Positions 34,731 through 44,228 of a DNA stretch of 64,000 nt are shown here, piece after piece (within the stretch, counting starts at the first letter, position 1; every line of letters starts with the position of its first letter). The notes beneath the pieces are model-generated. The model worked only from the letters and a program-made list of their open reading frames with translations. It did no database searches and had not been told where the DNA came from. The position numbers and the translations under genes are program-made. The stretch is from assembly GCF_011604685.1 (NCBI RefSeq), contig NZ_CP050063.1, forward strand, positions 2,626,501-2,690,500, in the 5' to 3' direction. This DNA is from Spirosoma aureum (GTDB taxonomy: Bacteria > Bacteroidota > Bacteroidia > Cytophagales > Spirosomataceae).

Positions 34731-35624
34731 ATGACTCGTTCCGATAATTCGCTTTCTTCGTTCGTTGCGCAGCCTTATCAACCGCTCGCGTCAAACGATG
34801 GCCGATCTTATCCAAAACTAACAGTTGTGACTCCTTCCTACAATCAGGTCGATTATTTAGAGCGTACGATCCTGAGTGTACTCAACCAACATTATCCGAA
34901 CCTTGAGTATTTTGTTATTGATGGCGGCTCAACAGACGGTAGTTTAGAAATTATCAAAAAATACGAACCCTTTCTGGCGGGCTGGGTAAGCGAGAAAGAC
35001 CGGGGGCAAACGGATGCGATCAATAAAGGCTTTCGGATGGCAACGGGCGACTATGTGGCCTTTCAAAATTCTGATGATGTATTTGCGCCCAATGCTTTTA
35101 TCCGCGTAGCTGAGGCCTGGCGGAAAGCGCCGGAAACTGATGTTTTTTTTGGCGATATGTACATTACTGACGAGCAGGACGTTATTCTCGAAGAACTTCG
35201 CGCTCCGGAGTTTTGTATTGAATGCCAGATTTATGAAGGAATGCAGGTTTTTAACCAGTCGCTCTTTATCAAACGGGAACGCCTGAACCAGTTTGGCTTA
35301 CTGGATGAGAGCCTTCGCTTTGTGATCGATTATGAGATTGTCTCTCGTCTGGGTGTTCAGGCGGGTGTTCGATTCCGGCACGTTGATGGCTTCTGGGGAG
35401 GATTTCGCGTTCAGCCCAATGCAAAATCCTCGACCATCCGTAGTGTTGGCCTTTCAGAACATCAAGTAGTCAAAGAAAAATACCGGACTCAGCTACAAAG
35501 TTCGCTGGGAGAATCATTCTGGCATCGGTATTGCCGGTTACGTAAATTGTTGACTTTTGCATTGCAGGGTGAGTTTGGTTACGTTCGGCATCGGTTACAG
35601 TTGCGCCGGGCTAATCAGAAATAG
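34731..35624 (+). CDS. GT2 glycosyltransferase
   Basis: 297 aa from the ATG at 34731; a longer reading would overlap the previous gene. TVVTPSYNQVDYLERTILSV, FVIDGGSTDGSLEII, SEKDRGQTDAINKGF and FQNSDDVFAPNAF are GT2 signatures with SDD as metal site. It resembles the enzyme at 44784 (VIDGGSTDG, DKG...AINKG), so the two are probably related members of one subfamily. It is a cytoplasmic sugar transferase of the locus. Confidence 0.9.
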   Translation: MTRSDNSLSSFVAQPYQPLASNDGRSYPKLTVVTPSYNQVDYLERTILSVLNQHYPNLEYFVIDGGSTDGSLEIIKKYEPFLAGWVSEKDRGQTDAINKGFRMATGDYVAFQNSDDVFAPNAFIRVAEAWRKAPETDVFFGDMYITDEQDVILEELRAPEFCIECQIYEGMQVFNQSLFIKRERLNQFGLLDESLRFVIDYEIVSRLGVQAGVRFRHVDGFWGGFRVQPNAKSSTIRSVGLSEHQVVKEKYRTQLQSSLGESFWHRYCRLRKLLTFALQGEFGYVRHRLQLRRANQK

Positions 35625-35709
35625 TTTCTGAGTTGTCATACACCATTTGCTGGTTATAGGAATTCAAACGGTTTTCTACCATCAGTAAATTATAAACCAT
35701 ACAGTATCT

Positions 35710-37089
35710 ATGAGCGGTTTTATTCGTTTTTTGCAGACGCTCGACTACATGCGCATTGTGTTGGGTATTTGCATTCTAGTGGATGGGTACCCACTCATTT
35801 TCTTCTTCCGGGAAACACTGAAGCTGGCACCTGGCAGCACGGCTTTCACGGCCGCTGCGCTGGCCGGAGGTTTAGTACTGATGGTGCCATTTACCCTGTT
35901 CAGGCGTTTGTATCGACCAAACGTCACAATGTTCTGGATGGGCGTTGGCTTTATTTTACTTAGTATTTTCTACATGTACGTCTATATGGGTGATCCGGGT
36001 TTTAAGGATTACACCAAAGACATGATTTACTACGCCTACGTTTTCATTTTCCTTTTTCTGCTGATCAACATTCCGAACGATATTGCCCGGGTGTTCATTC
36101 CGGTTGTCATTTTATTCACATTAGTATCAAATCTGGGCCTTGTTTATTCGTTGGCAACGAATCCTACCTGGGTTATTGGCCAACGGGCAACGATTACGCT
36201 GGGAGACAGTGATGATGGATCAGGCAACCCACATGCCTTCGCCCGGAATGCGTTTATGGGCGTGGTGGCCTGCGTTATTTGGGCATTACGGCCTCAAACC
36301 GGGCTTCTTTTTCGCCTGATTTCCTTGTTTTCGGGTGTTTTAAGTCTTGCCATTCTGATACTGACTCAAACCCGGTCCGGTATTCTGGCCTTACTTATTG
36401 CACTGGCGTTCTTTATGTTTTACAATGTCCGTCCAGCACAAGTACGCATGGCGGTTCGGGGTATTTTTCGTCCGATACCCATCATTACCATCATTCTCGG
36501 AATCGTCGGTATCGTTATATTTTTCCAGCGATTTAGCGATACCTACGGAATTCTTTACAGCTACGTACTAGCCTTTGCGGAGCGAAATCTTGAGAATATA
36601 TACGCCCTGCTGGGCCTGAAAGCAAAAGGAGTAGCCTATAAGGCGACGCTGGATGCTTCGGCTGCCAACCGCTCAGTCAGCGCAAACTTCCTGTCAAATG
36701 TTCTGGTCGGTCATATCTATATGCTTATTTTAGGATTTGGCTATAAGTATTTGTATCTCGATATACCGATCGTTGAAGCCCTTACAAATCTGGGCGTACT
36801 GGGTTTTGTACTTTTTGCGGGGGTTAATGGCATGACCTTCTATCATGTCCAGAAAATCATGCGGACAAACCCGAACCCAATGAGCACGTTTCTGGCCTAT
36901 TTCTATATGCTCATTTTTGTCATGTTGTTCACCAATGGCCGACCGTATGAAATTGCCTTTTGGTTCCCTCTCGCCCTCATGATTCGATTTATGGGCGTCG
37001 AGCATTTATTTCCTGCTTATCTATCCGACCATCCGCCGGTTAAGGAAAGTGAGCAATTTGTTGTCGTTCCAAATGCTCAGTCGGCCTGA
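35710..37089 (+). CDS. O-antigen ligase/polymerase-like (WaaL/Wzy) membrane protein
   Basis: 459 aa with about ten to twelve membrane helices. LILTQTRSGILALLIAL carries the conserved T-x-[ST]-R-x-G region of the Wzy_C family, and a large outer loop (about residues 275-340) follows as in ligases. It could polymerise repeat units or attach polysaccharide to lipid A. Since an ABC exporter is present and no Wzx is seen, a ligase role is at least as likely. Its TGA stop overlaps the next gene's ATG (TGATG). Confidence 0.8.
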   Translation: MSGFIRFLQTLDYMRIVLGICILVDGYPLIFFFRETLKLAPGSTAFTAAALAGGLVLMVPFTLFRRLYRPNVTMFWMGVGFILLSIFYMYVYMGDPGFKDYTKDMIYYAYVFIFLFLLINIPNDIARVFIPVVILFTLVSNLGLVYSLATNPTWVIGQRATITLGDSDDGSGNPHAFARNAFMGVVACVIWALRPQTGLLFRLISLFSGVLSLAILILTQTRSGILALLIALAFFMFYNVRPAQVRMAVRGIFRPIPIITIILGIVGIVIFFQRFSDTYGILYSYVLAFAERNLENIYALLGLKAKGVAYKATLDASAANRSVSANFLSNVLVGHIYMLILGFGYKYLYLDIPIVEALTNLGVLGFVLFAGVNGMTFYHVQKIMRTNPNPMSTFLAYFYMLIFVMLFTNGRPYEIAFWFPLALMIRFMGVEHLFPAYLSDHPPVKESEQFVVVPNAQSA

Positions 37090-38282
37090 TGCGGATTCTG
37101 ATTGTTCATAACATCCTCTGGGCACACTATAAATCCAGTGTGTTTCAGGCTCTACAACGGTTAGTCGACCAACAACCGGATGTAACTGTACAGGTTATCC
37201 AGATAGCCCGTAATGAACGTTCGCGCGCTGGTCTCGAAGCGGAAACGGATGGAAATGCACCGTCGTATACGTATAACTACGAGCTTCTTTTCGATCGTTT
37301 TCTCGAAGATGTCAGTCTTTTCGAGCGAGCTCGTGCCTTGCTGCAACGGGCAAAAGCCTATCGTCCAGACGTTATTAACCTGACCGGTTATTACGATCCG
37401 GCTCAACTTCTGCTCTTATTTTGGGCGAATGCTAATGGTGTCCGTGTTATCATGCAAAATGAAAGTACGGCCGTCGATCACCAGCGAGGGGGCTGGAAAG
37501 AGCGCTTCAAACGATGGGTATTCAGCCGATGTGATGGATTCTTCTGTTTTGGTAGTCAATCGGCCGACTATATGATCGGACTGGGCGTTCCATCCGATCG
37601 AGTTCTGGTCCGAAAAAACGCGGTCGATAATAATACACTTCGATTAGTATACGAACAGGCTCTATTTACCCGCGCTGCCCAACAGAAAGAGCTGGGATTA
37701 CGGCCTAAAAATTTCATTTTCATTGGCCGATTGATCGAATTCAAAAACTTGCCCATGCTCTTGTCGGCCTATTCTGATGCGTTGGCAGAGTCACCGCACG
37801 CGGCTGACTGGGGTTTGATCATACTCGGTGATGGTGATGAACGGGATAAATTAATCAGGCAAATAGATACGCTGGGCCTAACCGGTAAAGCAAAGCTTCT
37901 GCCCGGACGTCCCTGGTTTCAGGTGCCCGAGGTTATGGCTCTGAGTAATGTACTGGTCCTGCCAAGTCGCTCTGAACCCTGGGGGCTTGTCGTCAACGAA
38001 GCGATGGCCTGTGGTTTACCTGTCATTGTATCGGATCGGTGTGGCTGCGTTATTGATTTAGTTCATGACGGGCGGAACGGCTTTGTTTTTGACCCAAATC
38101 AGCCAGTTCAATTGACCAAACTGCTCGCCCAGTTCATGAACGACGCGGTCGATAGTGACAAACTGGGCGAAGCGGCTAAGCACTATATTGCTCCTTATTC
38201 ACCCGAAGCTGTTGGGCAGGAAATGCTCGATGGTTTCAAACGGGTCGTCTTAACGAATCAAAACACACCAGTTTTATCTTAA
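37089..38282 (+). CDS. GT4 glycosyltransferase
   Basis: 397 aa. MRILIVHNILWAHYKSSVFQ starts the GT-B N-domain; NFIFIGRLIEFKNLPMLLSA opens the donor domain and NVLVLPSRSEPWGLVVNEAM is the EX7E donor site. Translation is probably coupled to the preceding polymerase/ligase gene through the TGATG overlap. Sugar specificity is unknown. Confidence 0.92.
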   Translation: MRILIVHNILWAHYKSSVFQALQRLVDQQPDVTVQVIQIARNERSRAGLEAETDGNAPSYTYNYELLFDRFLEDVSLFERARALLQRAKAYRPDVINLTGYYDPAQLLLLFWANANGVRVIMQNESTAVDHQRGGWKERFKRWVFSRCDGFFCFGSQSADYMIGLGVPSDRVLVRKNAVDNNTLRLVYEQALFTRAAQQKELGLRPKNFIFIGRLIEFKNLPMLLSAYSDALAESPHAADWGLIILGDGDERDKLIRQIDTLGLTGKAKLLPGRPWFQVPEVMALSNVLVLPSRSEPWGLVVNEAMACGLPVIVSDRCGCVIDLVHDGRNGFVFDPNQPVQLTKLLAQFMNDAVDSDKLGEAAKHYIAPYSPEAVGQEMLDGFKRVVLTNQNTPVLS

Positions 38283-38298
38283 TTCTTTTCTCTGGTCA

Positions 38299-39450
38299 AT
38301 GAAGATCTTTCTCCCCATCGGCTCCTTTTATCCTGCTCAGATTGGCGGTCCTGATAACATTATGTATTGGCATGCCAAGGCATTAGTCAAACGGGGGCAT
38401 GAGGTTTGGGTAGCAACAACGGATGATGGAGTCGGGAGTGATGTAGCAACAGATAAGTGGTTAAATACAGATTACGGCAAGGTTATTTATGTAAAGACTG
38501 CAATCCATTATGCGCCGGTTAAATTATTTCTGGCATCGTTAAAGCCGCTATTGCGTTGTGATGTCATTCACCTTTCCGCGATGTATTACCCCATTTCGTG
38601 GTTGCTGGCTCCACTGGCCATTCTATTGGGTAAAAAAATCGTCTGGACACCTCATGGCGAACTCGATCCGGATGCGATGATCTATAGCAAAGGCAGGAAA
38701 CAGGTCGTGCTGAAATTGATCCGGTGGATGAGCAAACGGGTTGTTTTTCATTCAACCTGCGACGCAGAAACCGATTATGTACGGAATCAATTTGGCTCCG
38801 ATGTGCGCATTGTCCAGATGCCTTATTTCATGGAATTAACGGATACGCTTCATCGAACACCCGAAAATTATTGGCTGTATGTAGGTCGGATTCACCCTAA
38901 AAAAGCAATTGAACGGTTAATCGAAGCACTTCCTTTAGTTACGACTAAAAAGCGGCTTAAGATCATAGGCGACCATAACAATGATTATGGAAATGAGCTG
39001 GTAGCACTGGCTAAACAACTGGGATGCAGCGATCAAGTTGATTTTCTGGGACATAAACGAGGAGAGGAGAAATACCAGCTGATGGCCAATGCCTACTGCA
39101 TGGTGATGCCTTCGCATACTGAAAACTTCGGTATTGTTGTCACCGAGGCACTGACGCAGGGAACGCCCGTTATCGCATCGCTCGGAACGCCCTGGAAAAT
39201 CCTGAACGACCGTCAGGCTGGTTTCTGGTCATCCAATGAAGTTAAGCCGTTGGCTGAAACTCTTAATAAAATGGCAGATCTGGACGACGATACCTACGCT
39301 ATGTATCGAGCTAATGCCGCTAAACTGGTCGAGGAATTTGATATTGAGAAGAACATCTACAAGTGGGAGACCATCTATCAACAGCTGATCAGAAAGCAAC
39401 CACTTGTTGATATACAACTTAAACCGTCACCTGTTTCTGAGCTACCTTAG
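38299..39450 (+). CDS. GT4 glycosyltransferase
   Basis: 383 aa. MKIFLPIGSFYPAQIGGPDN has the GPDN loop of GT4 enzymes, WTPHGELDPDAM the middle acceptor site, YVGRIHPKKAIERLIEAL the donor domain start and VMPSHTENFGIVVTEALTQG the EX7E motif. It follows the previous gene by 16 bp. Its 3' end overlaps the convergent deacetylase gene by 32 bp, so the last eleven codons are shared in antisense. Confidence 0.92.
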   Translation: MKIFLPIGSFYPAQIGGPDNIMYWHAKALVKRGHEVWVATTDDGVGSDVATDKWLNTDYGKVIYVKTAIHYAPVKLFLASLKPLLRCDVIHLSAMYYPISWLLAPLAILLGKKIVWTPHGELDPDAMIYSKGRKQVVLKLIRWMSKRVVFHSTCDAETDYVRNQFGSDVRIVQMPYFMELTDTLHRTPENYWLYVGRIHPKKAIERLIEALPLVTTKKRLKIIGDHNNDYGNELVALAKQLGCSDQVDFLGHKRGEEKYQLMANAYCMVMPSHTENFGIVVTEALTQGTPVIASLGTPWKILNDRQAGFWSSNEVKPLAETLNKMADLDDDTYAMYRANAAKLVEEFDIEKNIYKWETIYQQLIRKQPLVDIQLKPSPVSELP

Positions 39451-40273
39451 TCCAGTCTACCTGCCGGTCGGCTTCTGTCAAATCAACAAATGGAAACTCG
39501 ATAAGGAGTTGTTTGAGCTTAGGCAGGCAGTTTTTGAGCCCGTAGTATGATTTGAATCGCCGGGCCCGGCTCAGGCCGGGAATCATTGGCTGTTCAGCAT
39601 CGAAATCGCGGGGGTGAAAATACGTCATCACATAAGGTGATCGATTCATCAGCCCCCGAATTGCCCGGTAGGGAAGAAGCCGGAAGTAGCCACCACCCGA
39701 AAAAATCAGATCCTGGCCCAGAATTGCCGCTGTGTTAATAGGAAATTCTTTTAGTAAGGTGCCACCTACATTAAGATAACCCGGCTCGAACATACCCAGC
39801 GACGCATCGCCACCGTGTGCACGACGGGCAGAGAATACGGAGCAGTCAATTTCGATACCCTGCTCTACTAAAATCGGGAACACCCAGCGATTAAATTCTT
39901 TAATCGAAAAACCCGGGGCCCGGTACGATCGAACTTTCTTGCCCGTAATATCCTGCAAGTGCTTGATAGACCGTTCCAGATCAGACTGAAATTCAGCCGG
40001 TGTTTGTTCGTAGGCAAGCTGATGCGCATACGAATGGGTGGCAATTTCATAGCCCGCGGCATCAATCCGGCGAATAACGTCCGGGTGTTTATCGGCCACC
40101 CAGCCTAAGCAAAAAAACGTTGCCCGACTGTTCGTCTCTTCTAAAAGCTGGAAGATACGGTCCATATTTTCGTATATGCGCGTTTCGTAACGACCCCATT
40201 CAGCTTCGGTACGTGTCGACGCATTATCCAGAATATGAAACCACTCTTCTATATCAAATGTCAGGATATTCAT
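39419..40273 (-). CDS. Polysaccharide deacetylase (NodB-like, DUF3473-type)
   Basis: 284 aa from the ATG at 40273 (MNILTFDIEEWFHILDN); a further ten residues upstream are possible. The NodB domain has Asp-Glu in FDIEEWF, SRATFFCLGWVADKHPDVI, the metal histidines in THSYAHQLAYEQ, and RAPGFSIKEFNRW. YFHPRDFDAEQP fits the DUF3473 C-terminal part. This subgroup occurs with exopolysaccharide and exosortase loci and removes N-acetyl groups from the glycan. It is the first minus-strand gene after a long plus-strand run. Confidence 0.9.
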   Translation of the reverse strand: MNILTFDIEEWFHILDNASTRTEAEWGRYETRIYENMDRIFQLLEETNSRATFFCLGWVADKHPDVIRRIDAAGYEIATHSYAHQLAYEQTPAEFQSDLERSIKHLQDITGKKVRSYRAPGFSIKEFNRWVFPILVEQGIEIDCSVFSARRAHGGDASLGMFEPGYLNVGGTLLKEFPINTAAILGQDLIFSGGGYFRLLPYRAIRGLMNRSPYVMTYFHPRDFDAEQPMIPGLSRARRFKSYYGLKNCLPKLKQLLIEFPFVDLTEADRQVDWTKVAQKQVTV

Positions 40274-40361
40274 AAAGATCAATAGCCAATCCGAATCAGT
40301 CAATAATGCTACTGGCTACTTTAGGTTGCAGCAGCTATTGGCCAATAATTGACGGCTGAAA

Positions 40362-41126
40362 TTAGTAAAAACGCTTTCCAGCCGCGAGAAATTCTTTAAC
40401 GTCATTGCGAGTTGGGAACGTAAAATAGGTCATCTGAGCAGCATCATTTTCGATAAGCTCATACTTGCCTGAGTGAATTTTGTCGATGGATTCCAGGATA
40501 GCATCCATGCCCATTTTTTTCGTCACGTCAATTAATGCGGCCTGGCTCATCCCACCAATTTCAAGCTTATTCTGTACCAGAATTGGCCCACTGTCAATTC
40601 CTTCATCCACAAAGAAAACCGATACACCCGTATGCGTTTCCCCGTTTTTCAATACCCAGAACGAGGGCATCAGGCCACGGTATTTGGGTAAAAGCGCCGT
40701 ATGAAGGTTAATGCAACCATGGGTAGCCACATCAAGCAACTTACGCTTAAAGATCTGATTACCAGCAATAGATACTAGCAAATCGGGTTTATAGGCCCGA
40801 ATTTTTTCCAGGTTTTCGTCCTTGTTGATGTTTCCTTCGATCTGAATCAGCGGAATACCCCGATCAGCCAGCACTTTTCTGACGTTATTCCGACTGTCCA
40901 GTTTAGAGGTTACGAACTTAAACCCATAACGCAGAAAAAATGGCAGACCAAAAATGTCGTATGTCTTCTTGATTTTATCCTTAAAACTTTCTCGCTTCCC
41001 AAACGGCGATACGTCGAACACCACCGTAGCAACTACTTCGGCATAAGGTGGCAGTTTTTTCAGCAGATAATCAATATTTCGGGCGAGGTAGAACGGATCG
41101 TCCTGCGTCAGAATCACAAGGCGCAT
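40362..41126 (-). CDS. Formyltransferase-family protein
   Basis: 254 aa. The folate-dependent formyltransferase core has the triad segment GCINLHTALLPKYRG (Asn and His) and VFFVDEGIDSGPIL (Asp). Upstream residues 1-90 are not those of Met-tRNA formyltransferase and the C-terminal tRNA-binding domain is missing. Similar stand-alone proteins in surface-sugar loci formylate amino sugars such as Qui4N or Fuc3N. With the DegT aminotransferase in the same locus, an N-formylated sugar is plausible. It begins 65 bp from the SGNH gene on the same strand. Confidence 0.82.
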   Translation of the reverse strand: MRLVILTQDDPFYLARNIDYLLKKLPPYAEVVATVVFDVSPFGKRESFKDKIKKTYDIFGLPFFLRYGFKFVTSKLDSRNNVRKVLADRGIPLIQIEGNINKDENLEKIRAYKPDLLVSIAGNQIFKRKLLDVATHGCINLHTALLPKYRGLMPSFWVLKNGETHTGVSVFFVDEGIDSGPILVQNKLEIGGMSQAALIDVTKKMGMDAILESIDKIHSGKYELIENDAAQMTYFTFPTRNDVKEFLAAGKRFY

Positions 41127-41191
41127 AAATTGTTAAATAGGTTGTTGATCACAAAACTACGCAATCCAGCGTAAAGCAACGCTCCATTTAA

Positions 41192-43177
41192 TCAACGCAC
41201 CACAATCTTATGACGAAGTGTCTGACCATCGGTGGTTTCCAGATCAGCAATATAAATACCCGGAGCAGCCTCGTCGAGTCCAATCGATAATTCACCCTGA
41301 GCCTTACCGCGCCAGTCTTTCACTAACCTACCCATCAAATCTCGCACGGAAACAGTGCTGATTGTCAGGTTTTTAGTTTCGATCCGTAGCGTGCGATCCG
41401 TTGAGATGGGGTTCGGGTACAGTCGAACAGGTGGTTCGGCTTCAGCTAAACCCAATATGAGTGGTTGTGAAACAGCGATATTGCTATAGCCTGATTCTGA
41501 CGTACTGCTATAGGCCCGCAAGCGGTAATAATAAGTACCGAACGGATCGGGCAGGTTGTTATCAAGGTATGTTACAGTGGTTCCACTTAAGGCTGTGAGA
41601 CTCTTAAAAGCGGTTCTATTCCCGTCACTTCGTTCCAGAATAATGGTCTGCGCTGCGGCCGCTGCGGTCCAGCTAAGCTGAATTTGCTTATCAGAAACGG
41701 GTTTAGCGGCCAGCGTTGTTACGGTTGCGATTGCATCGGCAATGGGCACTCCATCAAAACTAAAAGCCCGCATTCCCCGCGTATTTTTGAGTGTTGGCCC
41801 ATTATAAAATGGCGATAAGACATCGGAAAAATAGGCGGGCAAATAGCGTAGAAATTTTGCCGATGCGGGTTGTTTAAGGCTTAGCGTTACGCGATTGCCA
41901 TTGACAGAACCACCCGAAAGAAGTCCAGCCTTACCATCCAGATAAAAAAGATCTTTCATTTCCCGACTGCCCAATTTCTCCCCCGTTGCAAAGTTATAGT
42001 AAGCCGTATCTTTCCATACCATCTGCATTTCGTTGTCGAAAGCCAGTGTAATCGAGTCTTTCCGTAGGTTATAAAACGCCTTTTTAATATCTGGCGAATT
42101 AATCTGAACGGTGTCTTTGGAGCCATAGAAATCACGGGCTATCTGCCGGAACTGCTCAAAGGCCAATTGCTGGTGTCCTGGTGGATCATAGTGGATACCG
42201 TCGTACCCACTTGCCCCAATGGTAGCAATGGCCTCAACGTTGGCAAACAGATATTTTGCACGTCGCTGAAAGTCGCGCAGGGCCGCGGCTCCCTCCACTT
42301 TATCAGCCAGAATATTGATCTGACCAACGTATATCCGGGCATTTCCATAGTCTTCATGGAACTGATCATAAAGCGTTTTAAACTTGGCATCGTAACCTTC
42401 GGGGTCATTACCAGCCTCATCCTCGCCCTGTTTCCAGATAATCGCTTTCACTTTTTTATCGACACCAGCCCACTGGGCCCGAAATAGTAATCGTCCATAA
42501 AAAGTACTCAGATCAGCATGATTGGCTGGATTTCGTGCGCCAAGGGCCACAATTCCGGTTCCACCATAAGCTCCGTTCAGCACAAGCGTTGGAATACCAT
42601 ACTGTTCCAGGATTAACCGCTGGAGAGTAAGGCCAAATCCACCTACGCTACCATAGGGGTCTTTGGCCGCATACCAGCTCATGTCGTTGGGAATATCCGT
42701 CGATCCGTATACGTAGGTAGCGTTTCGAAGGTATTTATCGTCGAAATTAAAGGCGTAATAGGTATCAAGCCCTGCCAACGCAAGCGCATTGGACTGGCCA
42801 TGTAGTAGATACACATCGCCACAGACGATGCGCTTCCGATCGGCAACCAGCACTGAATCAGTGCCTTTATAGAGAAATACCCGAAACTGATACTCGGCTC
42901 GTTCCGCTTTAATGGAACCAGTTAGTTTAAAGGGCGTGTTAGTGCCGGAAATAAATGTCTGACTAACTACTTTCGACAATTTTCCTTCACGAAGTACCTG
43001 CATACCAACTTTTGTATAGCCAGCAGTAACAATTGTTCCACTAACTACTACATCGGCCTGGCCTGCCGCATCCCGGGGATAAAGTTGAAGGTCTCGTGGT
43101 AGTTGATCAAAATTTACCTGAGCCGAAGCAGTAAAATAGCATAAAAACAATACAAGGCAGGGGTAGAGGAACTTCAT
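41192..43177 (-). CDS. Secreted SGNH/sialate O-acetylesterase-like hydrolase with T9SS sorting domain
   Basis: 661 aa. The signal peptide is residues 1-19 (LVLFLCYFTASAQ). The esterase block I is LLHGQSNALAL near residue 130, with IWKQGEDEAGN as the later conserved block and YDGIHYDPPGHQQLA holding the catalytic Asp-x-x-His. Residues about 490-575 look like a fibronectin type III domain, and the last 75 residues (LYPNPISTDRTLRI ... GIYIADLETTDGQTLRHKIVVR in parts) form a type A T9SS sorting signal. It should be secreted and may deacetylate a surface or environmental glycan. Confidence 0.85.
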   Translation of the reverse strand: MKFLYPCLVLFLCYFTASAQVNFDQLPRDLQLYPRDAAGQADVVVSGTIVTAGYTKVGMQVLREGKLSKVVSQTFISGTNTPFKLTGSIKAERAEYQFRVFLYKGTDSVLVADRKRIVCGDVYLLHGQSNALALAGLDTYYAFNFDDKYLRNATYVYGSTDIPNDMSWYAAKDPYGSVGGFGLTLQRLILEQYGIPTLVLNGAYGGTGIVALGARNPANHADLSTFYGRLLFRAQWAGVDKKVKAIIWKQGEDEAGNDPEGYDAKFKTLYDQFHEDYGNARIYVGQINILADKVEGAAALRDFQRRAKYLFANVEAIATIGASGYDGIHYDPPGHQQLAFEQFRQIARDFYGSKDTVQINSPDIKKAFYNLRKDSITLAFDNEMQMVWKDTAYYNFATGEKLGSREMKDLFYLDGKAGLLSGGSVNGNRVTLSLKQPASAKFLRYLPAYFSDVLSPFYNGPTLKNTRGMRAFSFDGVPIADAIATVTTLAAKPVSDKQIQLSWTAAAAAQTIILERSDGNRTAFKSLTALSGTTVTYLDNNLPDPFGTYYYRLRAYSSTSESGYSNIAVSQPLILGLAEAEPPVRLYPNPISTDRTLRIETKNLTISTVSVRDLMGRLVKDWRGKAQGELSIGLDEAAPGIYIADLETTDGQTLRHKIVVR

Positions 43178-43310
43178 TAGCTTTTTCCTGTCTAAAAAAA
43201 GTGATAGTATTGCAGTACGAATCAGTACTAAAACGTTCTCGTAAAAATAATCGGATTTCGGTATCGAAGGATGCTTTCTAAAGCTATTTTAACAGACGTA
43301 TTACTTGGGC

Positions 43311-44228
43311 ATGGCCGACGTATCAGTCATTATTCTAACACACAACGAAGAGAAACATATTGCCCGGTGTTTGCAGAGCCTGCATCCGTTTACCGATAAA
43401 GTATTCATTGTTGACTCCTTTTCAACGGATCGAACCGTTGAGATTGCGCGTTCGCTGGGGGCAACCGTTGTACAAAATCCCTGGGTCAATTATGCTATAC
43501 AATTCAACTACGGAATTGATAATACGCCGTTTAAGACGGCCTGGCTCATGCGGATGGATGCCGACGAGTATGTATTGCCAGAGCTAGCCGAAGAAATCAA
43601 CCAGCGTCTGGTAACATTATCGGAAGACATCTCGGGCATATATGTTAAGCGACGAGTATTGTTTTTTGACAAATGGATACGGCATGGTTCTTATTATCCA
43701 ATTTGGTTGCTTAGACTATGGCGACGCCAACAAGGTATTTGTGAGGAAACCTGGATGGATGAGCATATCAAGTTATCACAGGGAAAATCTATTCAGTTTC
43801 AGCATGACTTAGTAGACCACAATCTTAACGATTTGACCTGGTGGACACAAAAACATAATAATTATGCCATTCGTGAAGTCATTGATTTACTTAATATTAA
43901 GTATAATTTTGATAAAACTCAACGTGTAGAACCAAAACTGTTTGGATCGCAGGAACAACGTATCCGGTACTTAAAAATACAATATGCTTCATTGCCCTTG
44001 TTTACCCGGCCATTTTTGTATTTTTTCTATCGATACTTTGTTCGGTTAGGTTTCTTAGATGGTCAGAAAGGCCTGATCTGGCACTTTTTGCAAGGACTTT
44101 GGTACCGGTTTCTGGTAGATGCCAAAATGTTTGAAGTCTATTTCCATGCAGGGCGCGACAAGCAGGCGATTATTCAATTTTTCCGAACACACTATGGCAA
44201 AGACCTTAGCCCAAACAACCGACCCTGA
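43311..44228 (+). CDS. GT2 glycosyltransferase, WaaE/KdtX-like
   Basis: 305 aa from the ATG at 43311. VSVIILTHNEEKHIARCLQS, VFIVDSFSTDRTVEIA and LMRMDADEYVLPEL (metal site DAD) are the WaaE/KdtX-type GT2 signature. The C-terminal FTRPFLYFFYRYFVRLGF is an amphipathic or membrane-associated segment also common in that group. It likely adds a sugar close to the lipid carrier or core. The next gene overlaps by 35 bp. Confidence 0.88.
   Translation: MADVSVIILTHNEEKHIARCLQSLHPFTDKVFIVDSFSTDRTVEIARSLGATVVQNPWVNYAIQFNYGIDNTPFKTAWLMRMDADEYVLPELAEEINQRLVTLSEDISGIYVKRRVLFFDKWIRHGSYYPIWLLRLWRRQQGICEETWMDEHIKLSQGKSIQFQHDLVDHNLNDLTWWTQKHNNYAIREVIDLLNIKYNFDKTQRVEPKLFGSQEQRIRYLKIQYASLPLFTRPFLYFFYRYFVRLGFLDGQKGLIWHFLQGLWYRFLVDAKMFEVYFHAGRDKQAIIQFFRTHYGKDLSPNNRP

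Noticed and set aside
35710..37089. Calling this protein a Wzx flippase
   Set aside because: It has the Wzy_C-type TQTRSG segment and large outer loop, not the flippase pattern.
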